From positions 179,039-243,038 of the forward strand of contig NZ_JMTZ01000014.1 of the NCBI RefSeq assembly GCF_000731095.1: a stretch of 64,000 nt of DNA, written 5' to 3'. The DNA comes from Lysobacter antibioticus (GTDB lineage: Bacteria > Pseudomonadota > Gammaproteobacteria > Xanthomonadales > Xanthomonadaceae). The notes beneath the pieces are model-generated. The model made no database searches. It saw only the letters and a program-made list of their open reading frames with translations, and was not told the origin of the DNA. The translations under genes were made by a program, and so were the position numbers. This document shows, one piece after another, positions 1 to 10,928 of the stretch. Numbering within the stretch: position 1 is the stretch's first letter; the number at the start of each line of letters is the position of its first letter.

Positions 1-1109
1 CCGCCGGCCTGCTCCAGGAACGGGCCGCGCTCGACCATCAGCGCGTTGCGGCGGGTGTCCAGGACGATGCGCGCGCTCAGGCGCTGGCTCTGGCGCAGGC
101 CCGGCGGCTGCTTGCCGGTGAAACGCAGGCGGCTGACGACTTCGCCGTTGACGACTTCGGGCGAAACCGCGGAGATCTGCGCCGCGAACGGTTGGCCGTT
201 GCCGCTGGTGACCTGCGCCGGAATGCCGATCGCCAGGTCGCGGGCGAAACTTTCCGGCACCTTGATCTCGACTTCGAACACGCTCAGGTCGACCACGCTC
301 AACACCGGATCGTTGATCGCGACGTTGGCGCGCTGGGCGACCTGGACCTGGCCGACCTGACCGTCGAACGGCGCGCGCAGGGTCAGCGCTTCGACCTGGC
401 GTTGCGCCTCGACCGCGATCGCGCGTTGGCGATCGGCGAGCAAGCGCTTGTTGCGGGTGTCCAGCGCGGCGCTGCGGCCCTGCCGGCCGAGGTCGCCCTG
501 GGCGTGGCTCAGGCCGATGTCGGACTTTTTCAGGTCGTCCTGGGCCTTGGCGACGTCGACCTTGGCCACCGCGCCGCCTTCGAAGGCGCGCTGATAGCGT
601 TCCAGATCGCGCAGGGCGGCGACGCGGGCAATCTGCGCTTGGTCGAGTTCCTTGCGTGCGGTCGAACGCGCCAGTTCGGCGTCGAGCTCGGCGCGGCTGG
701 CCTCGGCTTCCAGGCTGGCCAGGGTGGCCTGTTCCTGGGCGAGCTTGCTGCGCAGTTCCGGACTGTCGATCTCGGCCAGCACCTGGCCTTTGCGGACCAC
801 GTCGCCGGCGACCACCTTCAGGTCGACCGAACCGCCGGCGATCGCATACAGGATCGGGCTGTTGGCGGCGATCACCCGGCCGTCGGCGGCGATGTCGCGG
901 ACCAGTTCGCCGCGCTTGACCTCGGCGATGCGCAAACGCTCGGCGTCGACCGAACGGCCACCCGCGCTCCAGCCCGACAGCAGCCACGCGCCCGCGCCCA
1001 GAGCGAGCACGCCGGCGCCGGCGCCGAGCAGCCAGCGGCGACGGTGCCGCCCCTGCACGGTGGCGGTGGCGACTCGGTGGTCCTGCGCAGAAGTGTCGCG
1101 GATGCTCAT
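1..1109 (-). CDS. HlyD/MacA-type efflux periplasmic adaptor (partial)
   Basis: The reverse strand stays open from an ATG at 1109 to the window edge, so the C-terminus is missing. The product starts with a short cytoplasmic stretch, then a single hydrophobic anchor at about residues 22-42. A biotinyl-lipoyl-like half follows (strands around [15 protein letters not shown]), then a long Glu/Ala/Arg/Lys-rich coiled-coil hairpin (about 110-220) and the second lipoyl half with the motif [10 protein letters not shown]. This order is typical of membrane-fusion adaptors that link an inner-membrane RND or ABC pump to an outer-membrane channel. Substrate cannot be read. The partner pump should lie just outside the window, downstream on this strand. 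The gene is divergent from glmS, and the 187-bp gap carries a perfect palindrome. Confidence 0.85.
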   Translation of the reverse strand, partial: MSIRDTSAQDHRVATATVQGRHRRRWLLGAGAGVLALGAGAWLLSGWSAGGRSVDAERLRIAEVKRGELVRDIAADGRVIAANSPILYAIAGGSVDLKVVAGDVVRKGQVLAEIDSPELRSKLAQEQATLASLEAEASRAELDAELARSTARKELDQAQIARVAALRDLERYQRAFEGGAVAKVDVAKAQDDLKKSDIGLSHAQGDLGRQGRSAALDTRNKRLLADRQRAIAVEAQRQVEALTLRAPFDGQVGQVQVAQRANVAINDPVLSVVDLSVFEVEIKVPESFARDLAIGIPAQVTSGNGQPFAAQISAVSPEVVNGEVVSRLRFTGKQPPGLRQSQRLSARIVLDTRRNALMVERGPFLEQAG

Positions 1110-1207
1110 TTCGGTGGGACTCGGGCTTGGCGGTTTATCCATAACCCAAGCACAACGCGTGCCAACTGCAAGTTGTTGTTTTTTAAGGGCGGACACCGCC
1201 GTCCGGG

Positions 1208-1225
1208 TGTCCGTCCGGACGGACA
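1208..1225. promoter_or_regulatory. 18-bp perfect palindrome in divergent promoter region
   Basis: TGTCCGTCCGGACGGACA reads identically on both strands. It lies between the divergent starts of the efflux adaptor (1109) and glmS (1297). Further TCCG/CGGA half-sites surround it (about 1190-1250, for example CGTCC-GCC-GGACG). The position suits an operator for a dimeric regulator, but a transcript hairpin is also possible. Confidence 0.45.
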
Positions 1226-1296
1226 ATGCGTCCGCCGGACGTGTCCGCGACGGGGCGCGGATAGAATGCGGACATCCCCCAAGGAGTTGCCCCAGC

Positions 1297-3129
<1,833 letters not shown>

Positions 3130-3144
3130 GCGCGTCGTCGTCGC

Positions 3145-3172
3145 GCAGCGCCCAGGCTCACTTGGGCGCTGC
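3145..3172 (+). terminator. Hairpin after glmS
   Basis: A 10-bp inverted repeat (GCAGCGCCCA / TGGGCGCTGC) with an 8-nt loop starts 15 nt after the glmS stop. There is no U-tract, so it is either a weak terminator or an mRNA-stabilising hairpin. Confidence 0.4.
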
Positions 3173-3418
3173 GTCTTCGGATGCCGGCCGGTCGCGCCGG
3201 CGGCGACATCGAGGGGTCGGCCGGGTCGTGCCGCGGCCTTCCTCCGCTACGTGCCCTGGGCTGCCGGGGCGGGCTATCCCGGGCTGCAGGAAGCTGCTGA
3301 ACTAGTAGCGCGTGGCGCGCAGTACCGGGGCGGCCGCGCGCCGCCGCTCGACGGCCATCGCCGGGCGGTGCGAACCTCAACCGGTCACCATCCCCGCCTC
3401 ATCGGAGTCGATGCCAAG

Positions 3419-4813
3419 ATGACCGATACCGAGATACAGACCGAACAGACTGCGACTGTCGCGGCGACGTCTGCCGCGGCGACCTCTGCGGCCTATCGCA
3501 ACGATCGCGCCCATGTCGTGCATTCGTGGTCGGCGCAAGCCTCCCTGGATCCGGTGGTAGTCGCCGGAGGCAGCGGTTCCCGCTTCTGGGACGAGACCGG
3601 CAGGACGTGGCTGGATTTCTCCAGCCAATTGGTCAACGTCAATCTCGGCCACCAGCACCCCAAGCTGATCGCCGCGATCCAGGCTCAGGCCGAGCGTCTT
3701 TGCACGCTCGCGCCCTATCACGCGAACGAAGCCACGGCCGAAGCGGCGCGATTGATCGCGCAAGCGGCACCCGGCGATCTCGACAAGGTGTTCTTCACCA
3801 GCGGCGGCGCCGAAGCGGTGGAGAACGCGGTGCGCATCGCCAGGCATCACACCGGTCGCATCAAGGTCCTGTCGGCGTATCGCAGCTATCACGGCGCCAC
3901 TGCCGGCGCGATATCGCTGACCGGCGATCCGCGCCGTTGGGGCGCCGAACCCGGCATGCCCGGGACGGTCAAGTTCTGGGGGCCGTACGCGTATCGCTCG
4001 GCCTTCTATTCCGACTCCGAGGCGCAGGAGTGCGAGCGCGCGCTGGCTCACCTGGCCGATGTGCTCAGGGTCGAGGGCCCGCATACCGTGGCGGCCGTCG
4101 TACTGGAGTCCGTCGTCGGCGGCAACGGCGTCCTGGTTCCGCCGGACGGCTACCTGCGCGGCGTACGCGAGCTGTGCGACCGGCACGGCATCGTCATGGT
4201 GGCCGACGAAGTCATGGCGGGGTTCGGGCGCTGCGGCGAGTGGTTCGCGATCGATCGCTGGGGCGTGGTCCCGGACCTGATCACCTTCGCCAAGGGCGTC
4301 AACTGCGGTTATGTCCCTCTGGGCGGCGTGATCATCAGCGAGCGTATCGCCCAGATCTTCGCTCACCGCGTATTCCCGGGAGGCCTGACCTATTCGGGCC
4401 ACCCCTTGGCCTGTGCGGCCGCCGTCGCCTGCCTGAACGTGTATCGGGAGGAAGGCATCATCGAGCGCGTTCGCCGCCTCGGCGAGGAGCTGGTGCGGCC
4501 CGAGCTGGAAGCACTCAAGAGCCGGCATCCGTCCGTCGGCGAGGTGCGAGGCCTCGGCATGTTCTGGGCCTTGGAGCTGGTGCGCGATCCGGTCAGCCGC
4601 GAGCCGTTGGTTCCGTACAACGCGGCCGGCGCCGACAACCGGCCCATGGCCGAGTTCGCAGCGGCGTGCAAGGACAAGGGGCTGTGGCCTTTCGTCCACT
4701 TCAACCGAGTGCACATCGCTCCGCCGCTCAACATCGGCGAAGCCGATCTGCGGACGGGGTTGGCCATCATCGACGATGCATTGCACGTCGCCGACCGTTA
4801 TCTGGCCCAATAA
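3419..4813 (+). CDS. Class-III PLP-dependent aminotransferase
   Basis: A fold-type I omega-aminotransferase of 464 residues. The open frame extends upstream to 3251, but the ATG at 3419 with GGAG at 3404-3407 fits the family length. Visible signature: FFTSGGAEAVENAVRIAR (cofactor phosphate region), SYHGAT, the acidic VADEVMAGFGR motif that contacts the pyridine nitrogen, and LITFAKGVN, whose Lys292 should be the Schiff-base lysine. Members of this class use beta-alanine, taurine, putrescine, GABA or ornithine-type omega-amines; the substrate cannot be decided here. The Ala/Thr-rich N-terminus (about 25 residues) is probably disordered. It faces the diiron oxidase-VOC gene across a shared terminator, so the two may be functionally linked though not co-transcribed. 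Confidence 0.85.
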   Translation: MTDTEIQTEQTATVAATSAAATSAAYRNDRAHVVHSWSAQASLDPVVVAGGSGSRFWDETGRTWLDFSSQLVNVNLGHQHPKLIAAIQAQAERLCTLAPYHANEATAEAARLIAQAAPGDLDKVFFTSGGAEAVENAVRIARHHTGRIKVLSAYRSYHGATAGAISLTGDPRRWGAEPGMPGTVKFWGPYAYRSAFYSDSEAQECERALAHLADVLRVEGPHTVAAVVLESVVGGNGVLVPPDGYLRGVRELCDRHGIVMVADEVMAGFGRCGEWFAIDRWGVVPDLITFAKGVNCGYVPLGGVIISERIAQIFAHRVFPGGLTYSGHPLACAAAVACLNVYREEGIIERVRRLGEELVRPELEALKSRHPSVGEVRGLGMFWALELVRDPVSREPLVPYNAAGADNRPMAEFAAACKDKGLWPFVHFNRVHIAPPLNIGEADLRTGLAIIDDALHVADRYLAQ

Positions 4814-4877
4814 CCGAGCCTTGGCCAAGCCGCTCCTCGCTTCGTGCAGCGCCTGAATCAGAGGCGTCCTGCCGCAG

Positions 4878-4912
4878 TGGAAGGAAGCCCGAAGATACCG
4901 GGCTTCCTTCCA
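4878..4912. terminator. Bidirectional terminator-like hairpin
   Basis: A perfect 14-bp inverted repeat (TGGAAGGAAGCCCG / CGGGCTTCCTTCCA) with a 7-nt loop sits between the two convergent genes. The purine- and pyrimidine-rich flanks lack a long U-tract, but position and stem strength fit a shared terminator. Confidence 0.7.
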
Positions 4913-4919
4913 TGCCGCA

Positions 4920-6230
4920 TCAGGCGGTGGCGGCTTTCTCCACCAGCGCATCCAGGCCGAAGATGTCGCGGGTGCTGTCGGAGAAGATCACCGAGAACAC
5001 TTCATCATGGTTGCGGAAGGCCTTGAACTCGAGCGAGTTGCCGCTCGGGTCGCTCAGGAACATGGTCGCGTGTTCGCCGGGCAGGTCGCGCATGCGCACG
5101 TGCGGCGGATCGATGAACGCATGCCCCCGCGACTTGATGCGGTCGGCCAACGAACTCCAATCCTTCCAGTCGAGGTTCACTCCGAAGTGCGGCACCCGTA
5201 CGGTCTCGCCGTAGAACGCAGACCCGAACGAGGTCGCGGCGCCTTCGCTGCCGCCCGGCGTCTGGTGGATGACCAGGTGATGGCCGTAGAAGTCGAGGTC
5301 GATCAGATTCCTGGTCGACCGGCCCTGTTTCGCGCCGAGCACATCGCAATAGAACTGGCGGGCTTGTTCCAGGTCGTGCACGCCGATGGCCAGATGGAAT
5401 TGACGGATGGCGCCGCCGCCGCGGTCGCCGGCCGGTCCGAGAATGATTTCGCCGACCGCGGCGCGTTCGGCGGCGTCATGGCCGTCGGGCATCGTCGCTG
5501 CGTCCTGGATGTTCTGCCAGAACGAGGTCCAGGCCGCCATGCTGTCGCAGAAACCGTCCTGCAGGGCCTCGACGCTGCCGTTGTCCATGGACGCGATCTC
5601 GTCGCTGATGAGCTTGCGCAGGTTCTCGCGATGGACGATGTCGTGCTCGCCGACGTGCAGCTCCCAGAACTTCCAGGCGATCGTGTCCTTGTGTTGTCGG
5701 ATGTACGGATTGAGCAGCAAATGCTGGTACAGGCGAGCGAGATAGATCTGGCATACGCACTCGCCGCCCATGCCGCGCAAGCCGATGCCGTAGGCCGTGC
5801 TGTAAGCGGGGTCGATCAGGTTGGAACGGGCGTTGTCCAACAACGCGATGTTGCCGGCCAGCGCCATGCTGTCCAGCGGCGGATGAGCGATCCCGAGGCT
5901 GCCCAGGAACTCGTCGTACAACTCCGGATGCGCTTGGGTGTGGTCGCCTTCGCCCAACTCGTCGAGGAGAATGTCGGCGAGGAAACTGCGCATCCGTCCG
6001 GGCTGCAGCCTGGCGATCAACAGCGCGATGTCGGTGATGTAATAAACGGTGAAGTAGCGGTACTGCGCCAGTAACGAGAACAGGCGATCCGGGCTGGCGG
6101 TTTCGACGAAGGAGAACATGTCCTTCGCCTGTTCGACGGTTGCATCCTGCAGAGCGTCGGCGAGTTTCCAGAACTGGTCGATGTCGACGACTTTGGTCGA
6201 ACACGGCTGTGGTGGCGAAACAGTCTTCAT
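4920..6230 (-). CDS. Heme-oxygenase-like diiron oxidase (HDO) fused to VOC domain
   Basis: A 436-residue two-domain protein. Residues about 15-245 look like the iron-containing redox enzyme family (heme-oxygenase-fold diiron oxidases and oxygenases such as UndA, BesC, CADD, SznF). Glu91 and His101 lie in DELGEGDHTQAHPELY, Glu157 is in a core helix, and His192, Asp197 and His200 lie in ELHVGEHDIVH, as expected for the iron-binding helices. Residues about 275-410 form a VOC (glyoxalase/extradiol-type) domain. His279, His348 and Glu401 (FHLAIG, VPHFGV, LEFKAF) would make a 2-His-1-Glu metal site. There is no signal peptide, so it should be cytosolic. The reaction is unknown; relatives cleave or desaturate amino or fatty acids using O2. 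The convergent aminotransferase suggests an amino-acid-derived substrate (inference). Confidence 0.8.
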   Translation of the reverse strand: MKTVSPPQPCSTKVVDIDQFWKLADALQDATVEQAKDMFSFVETASPDRLFSLLAQYRYFTVYYITDIALLIARLQPGRMRSFLADILLDELGEGDHTQAHPELYDEFLGSLGIAHPPLDSMALAGNIALLDNARSNLIDPAYSTAYGIGLRGMGGECVCQIYLARLYQHLLLNPYIRQHKDTIAWKFWELHVGEHDIVHRENLRKLISDEIASMDNGSVEALQDGFCDSMAAWTSFWQNIQDAATMPDGHDAAERAAVGEIILGPAGDRGGGAIRQFHLAIGVHDLEQARQFYCDVLGAKQGRSTRNLIDLDFYGHHLVIHQTPGGSEGAATSFGSAFYGETVRVPHFGVNLDWKDWSSLADRIKSRGHAFIDPPHVRMRDLPGEHATMFLSDPSGNSLEFKAFRNHDEVFSVIFSDSTRDIFGLDALVEKAATA

Positions 6231-6949
6231 CTTTTGGTCCGTCCTGTGATGACGAGAGTGGATGACTTGGATTGCCCGGGCCGCGCCGATCCCCGTGTTC
6301 GCCGTGGCCCGCTCGATCGCGTGCCTGCGGCGTGGGGCCGCCGTGCACGCGCTTTGCTTCGATAGCCTTCGCCTGTGCCAGAAGGCCGATCCTGATCGCG
6401 ATGCAAGTCACGCGATTGGCCGGAACTGATGCGAGGCAAGTCACGTTATCAATCCGTCGCAGCACGTTCTGCGACGCCGGGAGCGTTCGATGAGGGCGCA
6501 GCAAGCCAGCCGAACGGCTGCGGTGCCGGGAGTCGTCGACACCAGACTGGTCGTCTATCGAAGCGTCAGCCTGTCGCAGTAGCTGTGACCCGCGAGGCCG
6601 CCCGTTGTCGGGTGAGCTGAACAGGGACGATGCGTTTCGACGAAGCGTTTCGACCCGGCCGGGGCCGCGCCGGGCGTGGAGCAGGCGCGATCGCCGCGAT
6701 ACGCAGAGTCTTCGGAGCAGCGCACGCAGCGCTATGCGGGCCCCGCGTCTGCAGCGACTGCGGCGCCGCCGCCGTTTGCCGGGTTTGTGATGCGGTGGCT
6801 AACGCCGCTGTGACCTGCGCAACTGCATCGCTCGCGCGGATGGGGTTAGCTGGGCGCGTCCGTCGAATGTACTCATCCGACGACATTCGCGACGGACCGC
6901 GACCGCGCCTAAGCGCGCGGCTGGATGTTTCAAACCAAAGGAGATGGGT
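6231..6949. other. Long non-coding spacer upstream of the protease gene
   Basis: 719 bases between the divergent starts of the HDO-VOC gene and the alpha-lytic protease gene. Short open frames here show no ribosome site or recognisable product. I see no clear operator or riboswitch; the promoters of both flanking genes must lie here. Confidence 0.5.
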
Positions 6950-8137
6950 ATGTCGATCGTTCGAGACTGGCTGGACCGGACCGGTGCCGGCGTTGTGGTG
7001 TCGACCTTGCTTTGCTGCGTCGCGTTTACCGCCGGGGCATCGCAGATGAAGGTCAATTCGCAGATGCTAGGCGCCGCTCAGCGCGATCTGGATTTATCCG
7101 CGACCCAGGCCGCCCGCTGGCTGCAGTTGCAAGGCCAGGCGCCGGCGACGGCGGCGATTGCGCAGCGGCGCCTCGGCGCGCATTACGCGGGCACTTGGAT
7201 CGAGCACGGGGATAACGATGAGGTGCGATTGGTCGTCGCTTCGTCCGATCCGCGCGCCCGGCTTACGCTCGAGGGCGTGCAACTGCGCAAGGTGCGTTAC
7301 AGCCTGGTCGAATTGGAAGCGGCGAAAGCGCGGCTCGATCGCAGCGCGCGGGCGCGAGTGCCCGGCATCAGCCGGCCGCTCGACGGCGTGCACGCCTGGC
7401 ATGTCGACCCGGCCAGCAACTCGGTGCTGATCAGCGTGGCGCCGGAGCAGATGGAGCGTGCGATCGATTTCGTAGCCCACAGCGGCGCCGGCAGCGGTTT
7501 GCTGCGTTTCACCGCCATGGAGGGCGTGCCGCAACCGACTGCGTCGGTCTACGCCGGCCGCGCTTACCAGAAGGGCGGCGGGTCTTCGTGCTCGGTCGGC
7601 TTCGCGGTGCGGCAAGGCGCGACCAAGGGCTTCGTCACCGCCGGCCATTGCGGCACGGTCGGCGAATCGATCTGGCTCGATGGCGCGCCAGCCGGTCACA
7701 TCGCGGCGTCGGAGTTTCCCGGCGCCGACCGGGCCTGGGTGGCTCTCGGCGCGCAGCACGACGTGTTGCCGTGGGTGAGCAATTACGCCGGTGCATATTT
7801 CTACGTGCGCGGCAGTAACGAGGCCTTCCATGGCGCGATCGTCTGCCGGTCGGGTTGGAAGACCGGCTATCAATGCGGTTTCATCACCGCCAAGAACGTC
7901 ACCGTGAACACGACCGGCGGCACCGTCTATGGCCTGACCCAGACCAATGCCTGCGCCGGTTACGGCGACTCCGGCGGCGGTTGGATCGACGTTTACGAGC
8001 ACGCTCAGGGCGTGACCTCGGCGTCCAACATTCTCCCCGGTTTCGACCACAATTGCGGCCAGTTCACCGCGACGACCTGGTTCCAGCCGGTGAATCCGAT
8101 TCTCGAGCTGTACGGGCTCAGCCTGGTCACGCTGTAG
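6950..8137 (+). CDS. Alpha-lytic protease-type secreted serine endopeptidase (prepro form)
   Basis: An extracellular chymotrypsin-fold protease (family S1, alpha-lytic type) made as a 395-residue prepro-protein. AAAGGAG (6937-6943) abuts the ATG at 6944, so the ATG at 6950, 6 nt further, is the better start. Residues 1-33 form a signal peptide. A folding-chaperone pro-region follows (about 34-197, with the Pro-Al-protease-like stretch near 90-160). The mature enzyme should begin at Ala198 and be 198 residues long, the same length as the classical enzyme, with Cys17 of the mature chain aligned. Catalytic residues are His233 (TAGHCG), Asp260 (GADRAW) and Ser341 (GDSGGG). It probably digests bacterial or nutrient protein outside the cell. 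It is a single gene with its own terminator. Confidence 0.95.
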   Translation: MSIVRDWLDRTGAGVVVSTLLCCVAFTAGASQMKVNSQMLGAAQRDLDLSATQAARWLQLQGQAPATAAIAQRRLGAHYAGTWIEHGDNDEVRLVVASSDPRARLTLEGVQLRKVRYSLVELEAAKARLDRSARARVPGISRPLDGVHAWHVDPASNSVLISVAPEQMERAIDFVAHSGAGSGLLRFTAMEGVPQPTASVYAGRAYQKGGGSSCSVGFAVRQGATKGFVTAGHCGTVGESIWLDGAPAGHIAASEFPGADRAWVALGAQHDVLPWVSNYAGAYFYVRGSNEAFHGAIVCRSGWKTGYQCGFITAKNVTVNTTGGTVYGLTQTNACAGYGDSGGGWIDVYEHAQGVTSASNILPGFDHNCGQFTATTWFQPVNPILELYGLSLVTL

Positions 8138-8480
8138 GCGGGTACTCGCAGTTCGCCGCCGCGCGCGGCGGCGCCATCGCAAGTCGTCGCAAGTCGCGAC
8201 AGGAAACGGGAGCGCCTGGCGCTCCCGTTTTCTTTTTGCGCCCGCATCCGTATCGCTGCGCCGATCGGGCCATTGGATTAGCCGTCGCCAGGCGCGTCGC
8301 CGGTGCTGAATGCGCGATGCGCCGAATCCGTTTCATCCATGCAACGTCCTACGCCGCGCGGGCGTCGCGTTGTATTGCAGGTGATGGGCGCCGTGGGCGC
8401 ACTCAATCGATACCCAGGACCCGACGAGGCCGGAACGCCTCGCCGGACAGCGTTCCGACGCTGATTTCAAGGAGAACCGC
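8138..8480. other. Spacer between protease and uncharacterised cluster
   Basis: 343 bases holding the protease terminator and the presumed promoter of the 8.5-22.9 kb cluster. No coding region is supported. Confidence 0.5.
8204..8237 (+). terminator. Rho-independent terminator of the protease gene
   Basis: A 12-bp perfect stem (AAACGGGAGCGC / GCGCTCCCGTTT) with a 3-nt loop is followed by TCTTTTTG. It ends about 100 bases after the protease stop and separates that gene from the cluster downstream. Confidence 0.88.
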
Positions 8481-10925
8481 ATGCCCCCGGGCCGTCTGCT
8501 CAATCTCAACCAGATCGTCGCCGGCGTGCGTCCGGCCGTCGCGGTCGCCCCCGCCAAGTCCATCAAGATCGCCATGCCCGTCGCGGCGCCCGCGGTGGTG
8601 GCGCCTGCCGTGATAGCACCTGCCGTGTTGGCGCCCGCAGCGCCCGCCGAAGTCGTCGCGCGTCCAGCGGTCATGCCGGCGATGCGGATCAACCCGGCGA
8701 TGCTGCGCGCGCAACCGGCGATCATCGCTCAACTCGAAGGTCGGACGGTGCGGCCGCGCTTGAACGATCTGCGCCCGGGCTTGTTTCCGATCAAGGCCGA
8801 TGCCGGTTTCGTACGTTCGCAGTCGCCGCATCCGATCAGCCCGAGCGCGACGCCCGACGACCGCTGTCTGTTCGAGGATCCGCATAACCCGCAGCAGCGC
8901 TATTGGCTGCCGCGCTATCGCGTGCGCAACGAGGGCGGCCGTTACGAGATCAAGGTCGCGCAGGCCCAGGACGGCCTGTGGGCGGTCAGCGTGGCGATGG
9001 AAACCTATCCGGCCGCGGAGATCGGCGACGCCGCGCGCAGCGCGCAGATGCTGCCGGTCGCGCGCAGCGCGGTGATCAGCTACCGCGCCGCCGGCACCGC
9101 AATCGAGCAACGCCTCCCGGTCGGCGAGTTGATCGACGACCCGCGCGGCGGCTGCGTGGCGATGCTGCGCCTGAGCCTGGCCGAACGCGATGCCTTGCTG
9201 CGTGCGTTCATGTCGAGCGAGTCGCAGGCGCGCCTGCTGATCTCGCGCGGCTACACCGTGGCGGTGCCGTTGCCGGCCAGCCCGGCGCCGGATGCGCCCA
9301 AGCGCCAGTTGATGATGATCAAGGGCCAGATGCTGCTGTCGCGGGCGCCGCAGGCGAGCGTGTCGGCGGCGGCCTTGTCGCGCGCTTCGGCGGCGAGCCT
9401 GCGGGTGGCTCCGGCGGCGATGGTCAAGCCGGCGATGGGCAAGCCCGAGATGAGCAAGCCGGCGATGATGGCGCGCGGCGCGGCGATGCCGGGCATGCGC
9501 ATGCACATCAAGCGCCGCGGTTTCGACGGCGAGCCGATCATCGTCCAGCCCGAGCCGGAGCCGCTACCGCAGCCCGAGCCGCAACCCGAGCCGGCGCCGG
9601 AGCCGCGCTACGACGCATCCAACCAGTCGCAGGACTGGGCGATCCCGCTGTTCTTCGAGCCGGTGCTGCATCCCTATCTGTATCCGTCAGGCGCCCAGCC
9701 CGGCCCGGCGGCGCCGCGTTGGGTGGTGCATTCGCTGCGCTATCCGGCCGGCGGCGGCCGCAGCCATGCCTATTTCCAGGACATGAGCGACCCGGCGCGC
9801 ATCTATTACCTGCCGGATGCTTTCAAGCTCGCGCGCCGCAGCGAAGCGCCGCATGCGCCGTCGCTGGCGTTCCGCATCGACCAGGGCGCGGACGCCGACG
9901 ACGCCAAGGTCGACCTGACCTGCGAAGTGCGCCCGGTCACCGACGGCGAGCGCCTGCTCGCCGCGCGCCGCGAACTGGCCAGCAAGGTGCCGGCCAGCGC
10001 CGACAACCCGCAGCGAGAGTTCGACCTGCGCCTGCTGCGCGCCAGCTCGACTTTGCAGTTGGCGCTGATGCGCGACGGTGCGATCCGCTTCGAGACGGTG
10101 CCGGCCGCGATCGACTGGGACAACGGTTTCACCGTCAACGAGCGTTTCGAGTTCGACGACTTCCAGGAAGTGTTCGCGGTGCTGATGTCGCTGTCGAACT
10201 CCAACCTGTTGCAAGGCAGCGTGGTGGTGTCGACCGGCATCAACGAGAACGTGATGGTGCCGGTCAAGCTCAACTTCGCCGACATGGAAGGCGAGCTGTT
10301 CCAGTCGATCGAAACTCCCGACCCGCAGACCGGCGCGGTGGCGGTGCGCTTGCTCAACGCCACCGAGAGCAAGTTGCGCATCGCCCGCCTGCCGACCTGG
10401 ATCACGCGCGGCGAAGGCCTGGTCGAAGGTCGCATCGAAGGCCTGGACCTGAGCCAGCCGGTCGAGATCGCCCCGGAGCAGGGCGTCGATTTCGTGGTCC
10501 AGCCGACCGCCGCCCTGAGCGGCAGCGCGCCGGCCGATGCGATTTTCAACACCGCCTCGGTGCGCAGCATTCCCGACGGCGAGGCGATCATGAAATACAC
10601 CTTGGACGAGACCATCGACCAGCAAACGGTGCGTCCAGTGCGGCTCATGACCACGCCCGAGGTCTTGCTTAACGCCGGCCACGCCGCGGGCGAGATCGCC
10701 AGCATCATCGTCGAGTTCCGCGGCAACAAACGCGTCGTGCTCGACGCCGCCAACCTCGCCGTCGACGTCGACGTGCCGGTGCCGTTGATGGACATCCTGT
10801 TGCGCCGCGACAGCGAAGGCTTTTACGAGTACCGGCAGACGGTGATGTACAAATCGGGCCAGAGCCTGCCGAGCACGCCCTGGTGCCGCACCGACGAACC
10901 CGCCGTGTTGATCGCGGGGGCTTGA
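8481..10925 (+). CDS. Uncharacterised large protein 1 of the paralogous cluster (814 aa)
   Basis: Function unknown. AAGGAG (8469-8474) precedes the ATG by 6 nt. No signal peptide is seen. Residues about 15-75 are an Ala/Pro/Val-rich disordered stretch. At about 130-255 a module with CLFEDP and RYWLPRYRV ends in a segment (MLRLSLAERDALLRAFMS) that resembles the core motif of the sibling proteins. Residues about 300-380 are low complexity: Met/Lys/Pro/Ala repeats, then a (Pro-Glu/Gln) run like TonB-type linkers. The module recurs at about 415-520 (SDPARIYYLP), so the protein is internally duplicated. The C-terminal 290 residues are beta-rich. The next gene starts 3 nt after the stop, so the two are co-transcribed. 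Confidence 0.8.
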   Translation: MPPGRLLNLNQIVAGVRPAVAVAPAKSIKIAMPVAAPAVVAPAVIAPAVLAPAAPAEVVARPAVMPAMRINPAMLRAQPAIIAQLEGRTVRPRLNDLRPGLFPIKADAGFVRSQSPHPISPSATPDDRCLFEDPHNPQQRYWLPRYRVRNEGGRYEIKVAQAQDGLWAVSVAMETYPAAEIGDAARSAQMLPVARSAVISYRAAGTAIEQRLPVGELIDDPRGGCVAMLRLSLAERDALLRAFMSSESQARLLISRGYTVAVPLPASPAPDAPKRQLMMIKGQMLLSRAPQASVSAAALSRASAASLRVAPAAMVKPAMGKPEMSKPAMMARGAAMPGMRMHIKRRGFDGEPIIVQPEPEPLPQPEPQPEPAPEPRYDASNQSQDWAIPLFFEPVLHPYLYPSGAQPGPAAPRWVVHSLRYPAGGGRSHAYFQDMSDPARIYYLPDAFKLARRSEAPHAPSLAFRIDQGADADDAKVDLTCEVRPVTDGERLLAARRELASKVPASADNPQREFDLRLLRASSTLQLALMRDGAIRFETVPAAIDWDNGFTVNERFEFDDFQEVFAVLMSLSNSNLLQGSVVVSTGINENVMVPVKLNFADMEGELFQSIETPDPQTGAVAVRLLNATESKLRIARLPTWITRGEGLVEGRIEGLDLSQPVEIAPEQGVDFVVQPTAALSGSAPADAIFNTASVRSIPDGEAIMKYTLDETIDQQTVRPVRLMTTPEVLLNAGHAAGEIASIIVEFRGNKRVVLDAANLAVDVDVPVPLMDILLRRDSEGFYEYRQTVMYKSGQSLPSTPWCRTDEPAVLIAGA

Positions 10926-10928
10926 GCG

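Noticed and set aside
5007..6074. Forward open frame of 355 codons across the HDO-VOC gene
   Set aside because: It lies opposite a gene with clear metal-binding motifs and has no ribosome site or recognisable domain.
6566..6886. Small Arg/Ala-rich open frame in the spacer before the protease
   Set aside because: No ribosome site, biased composition and no similarity I can recognise; probably non-coding.
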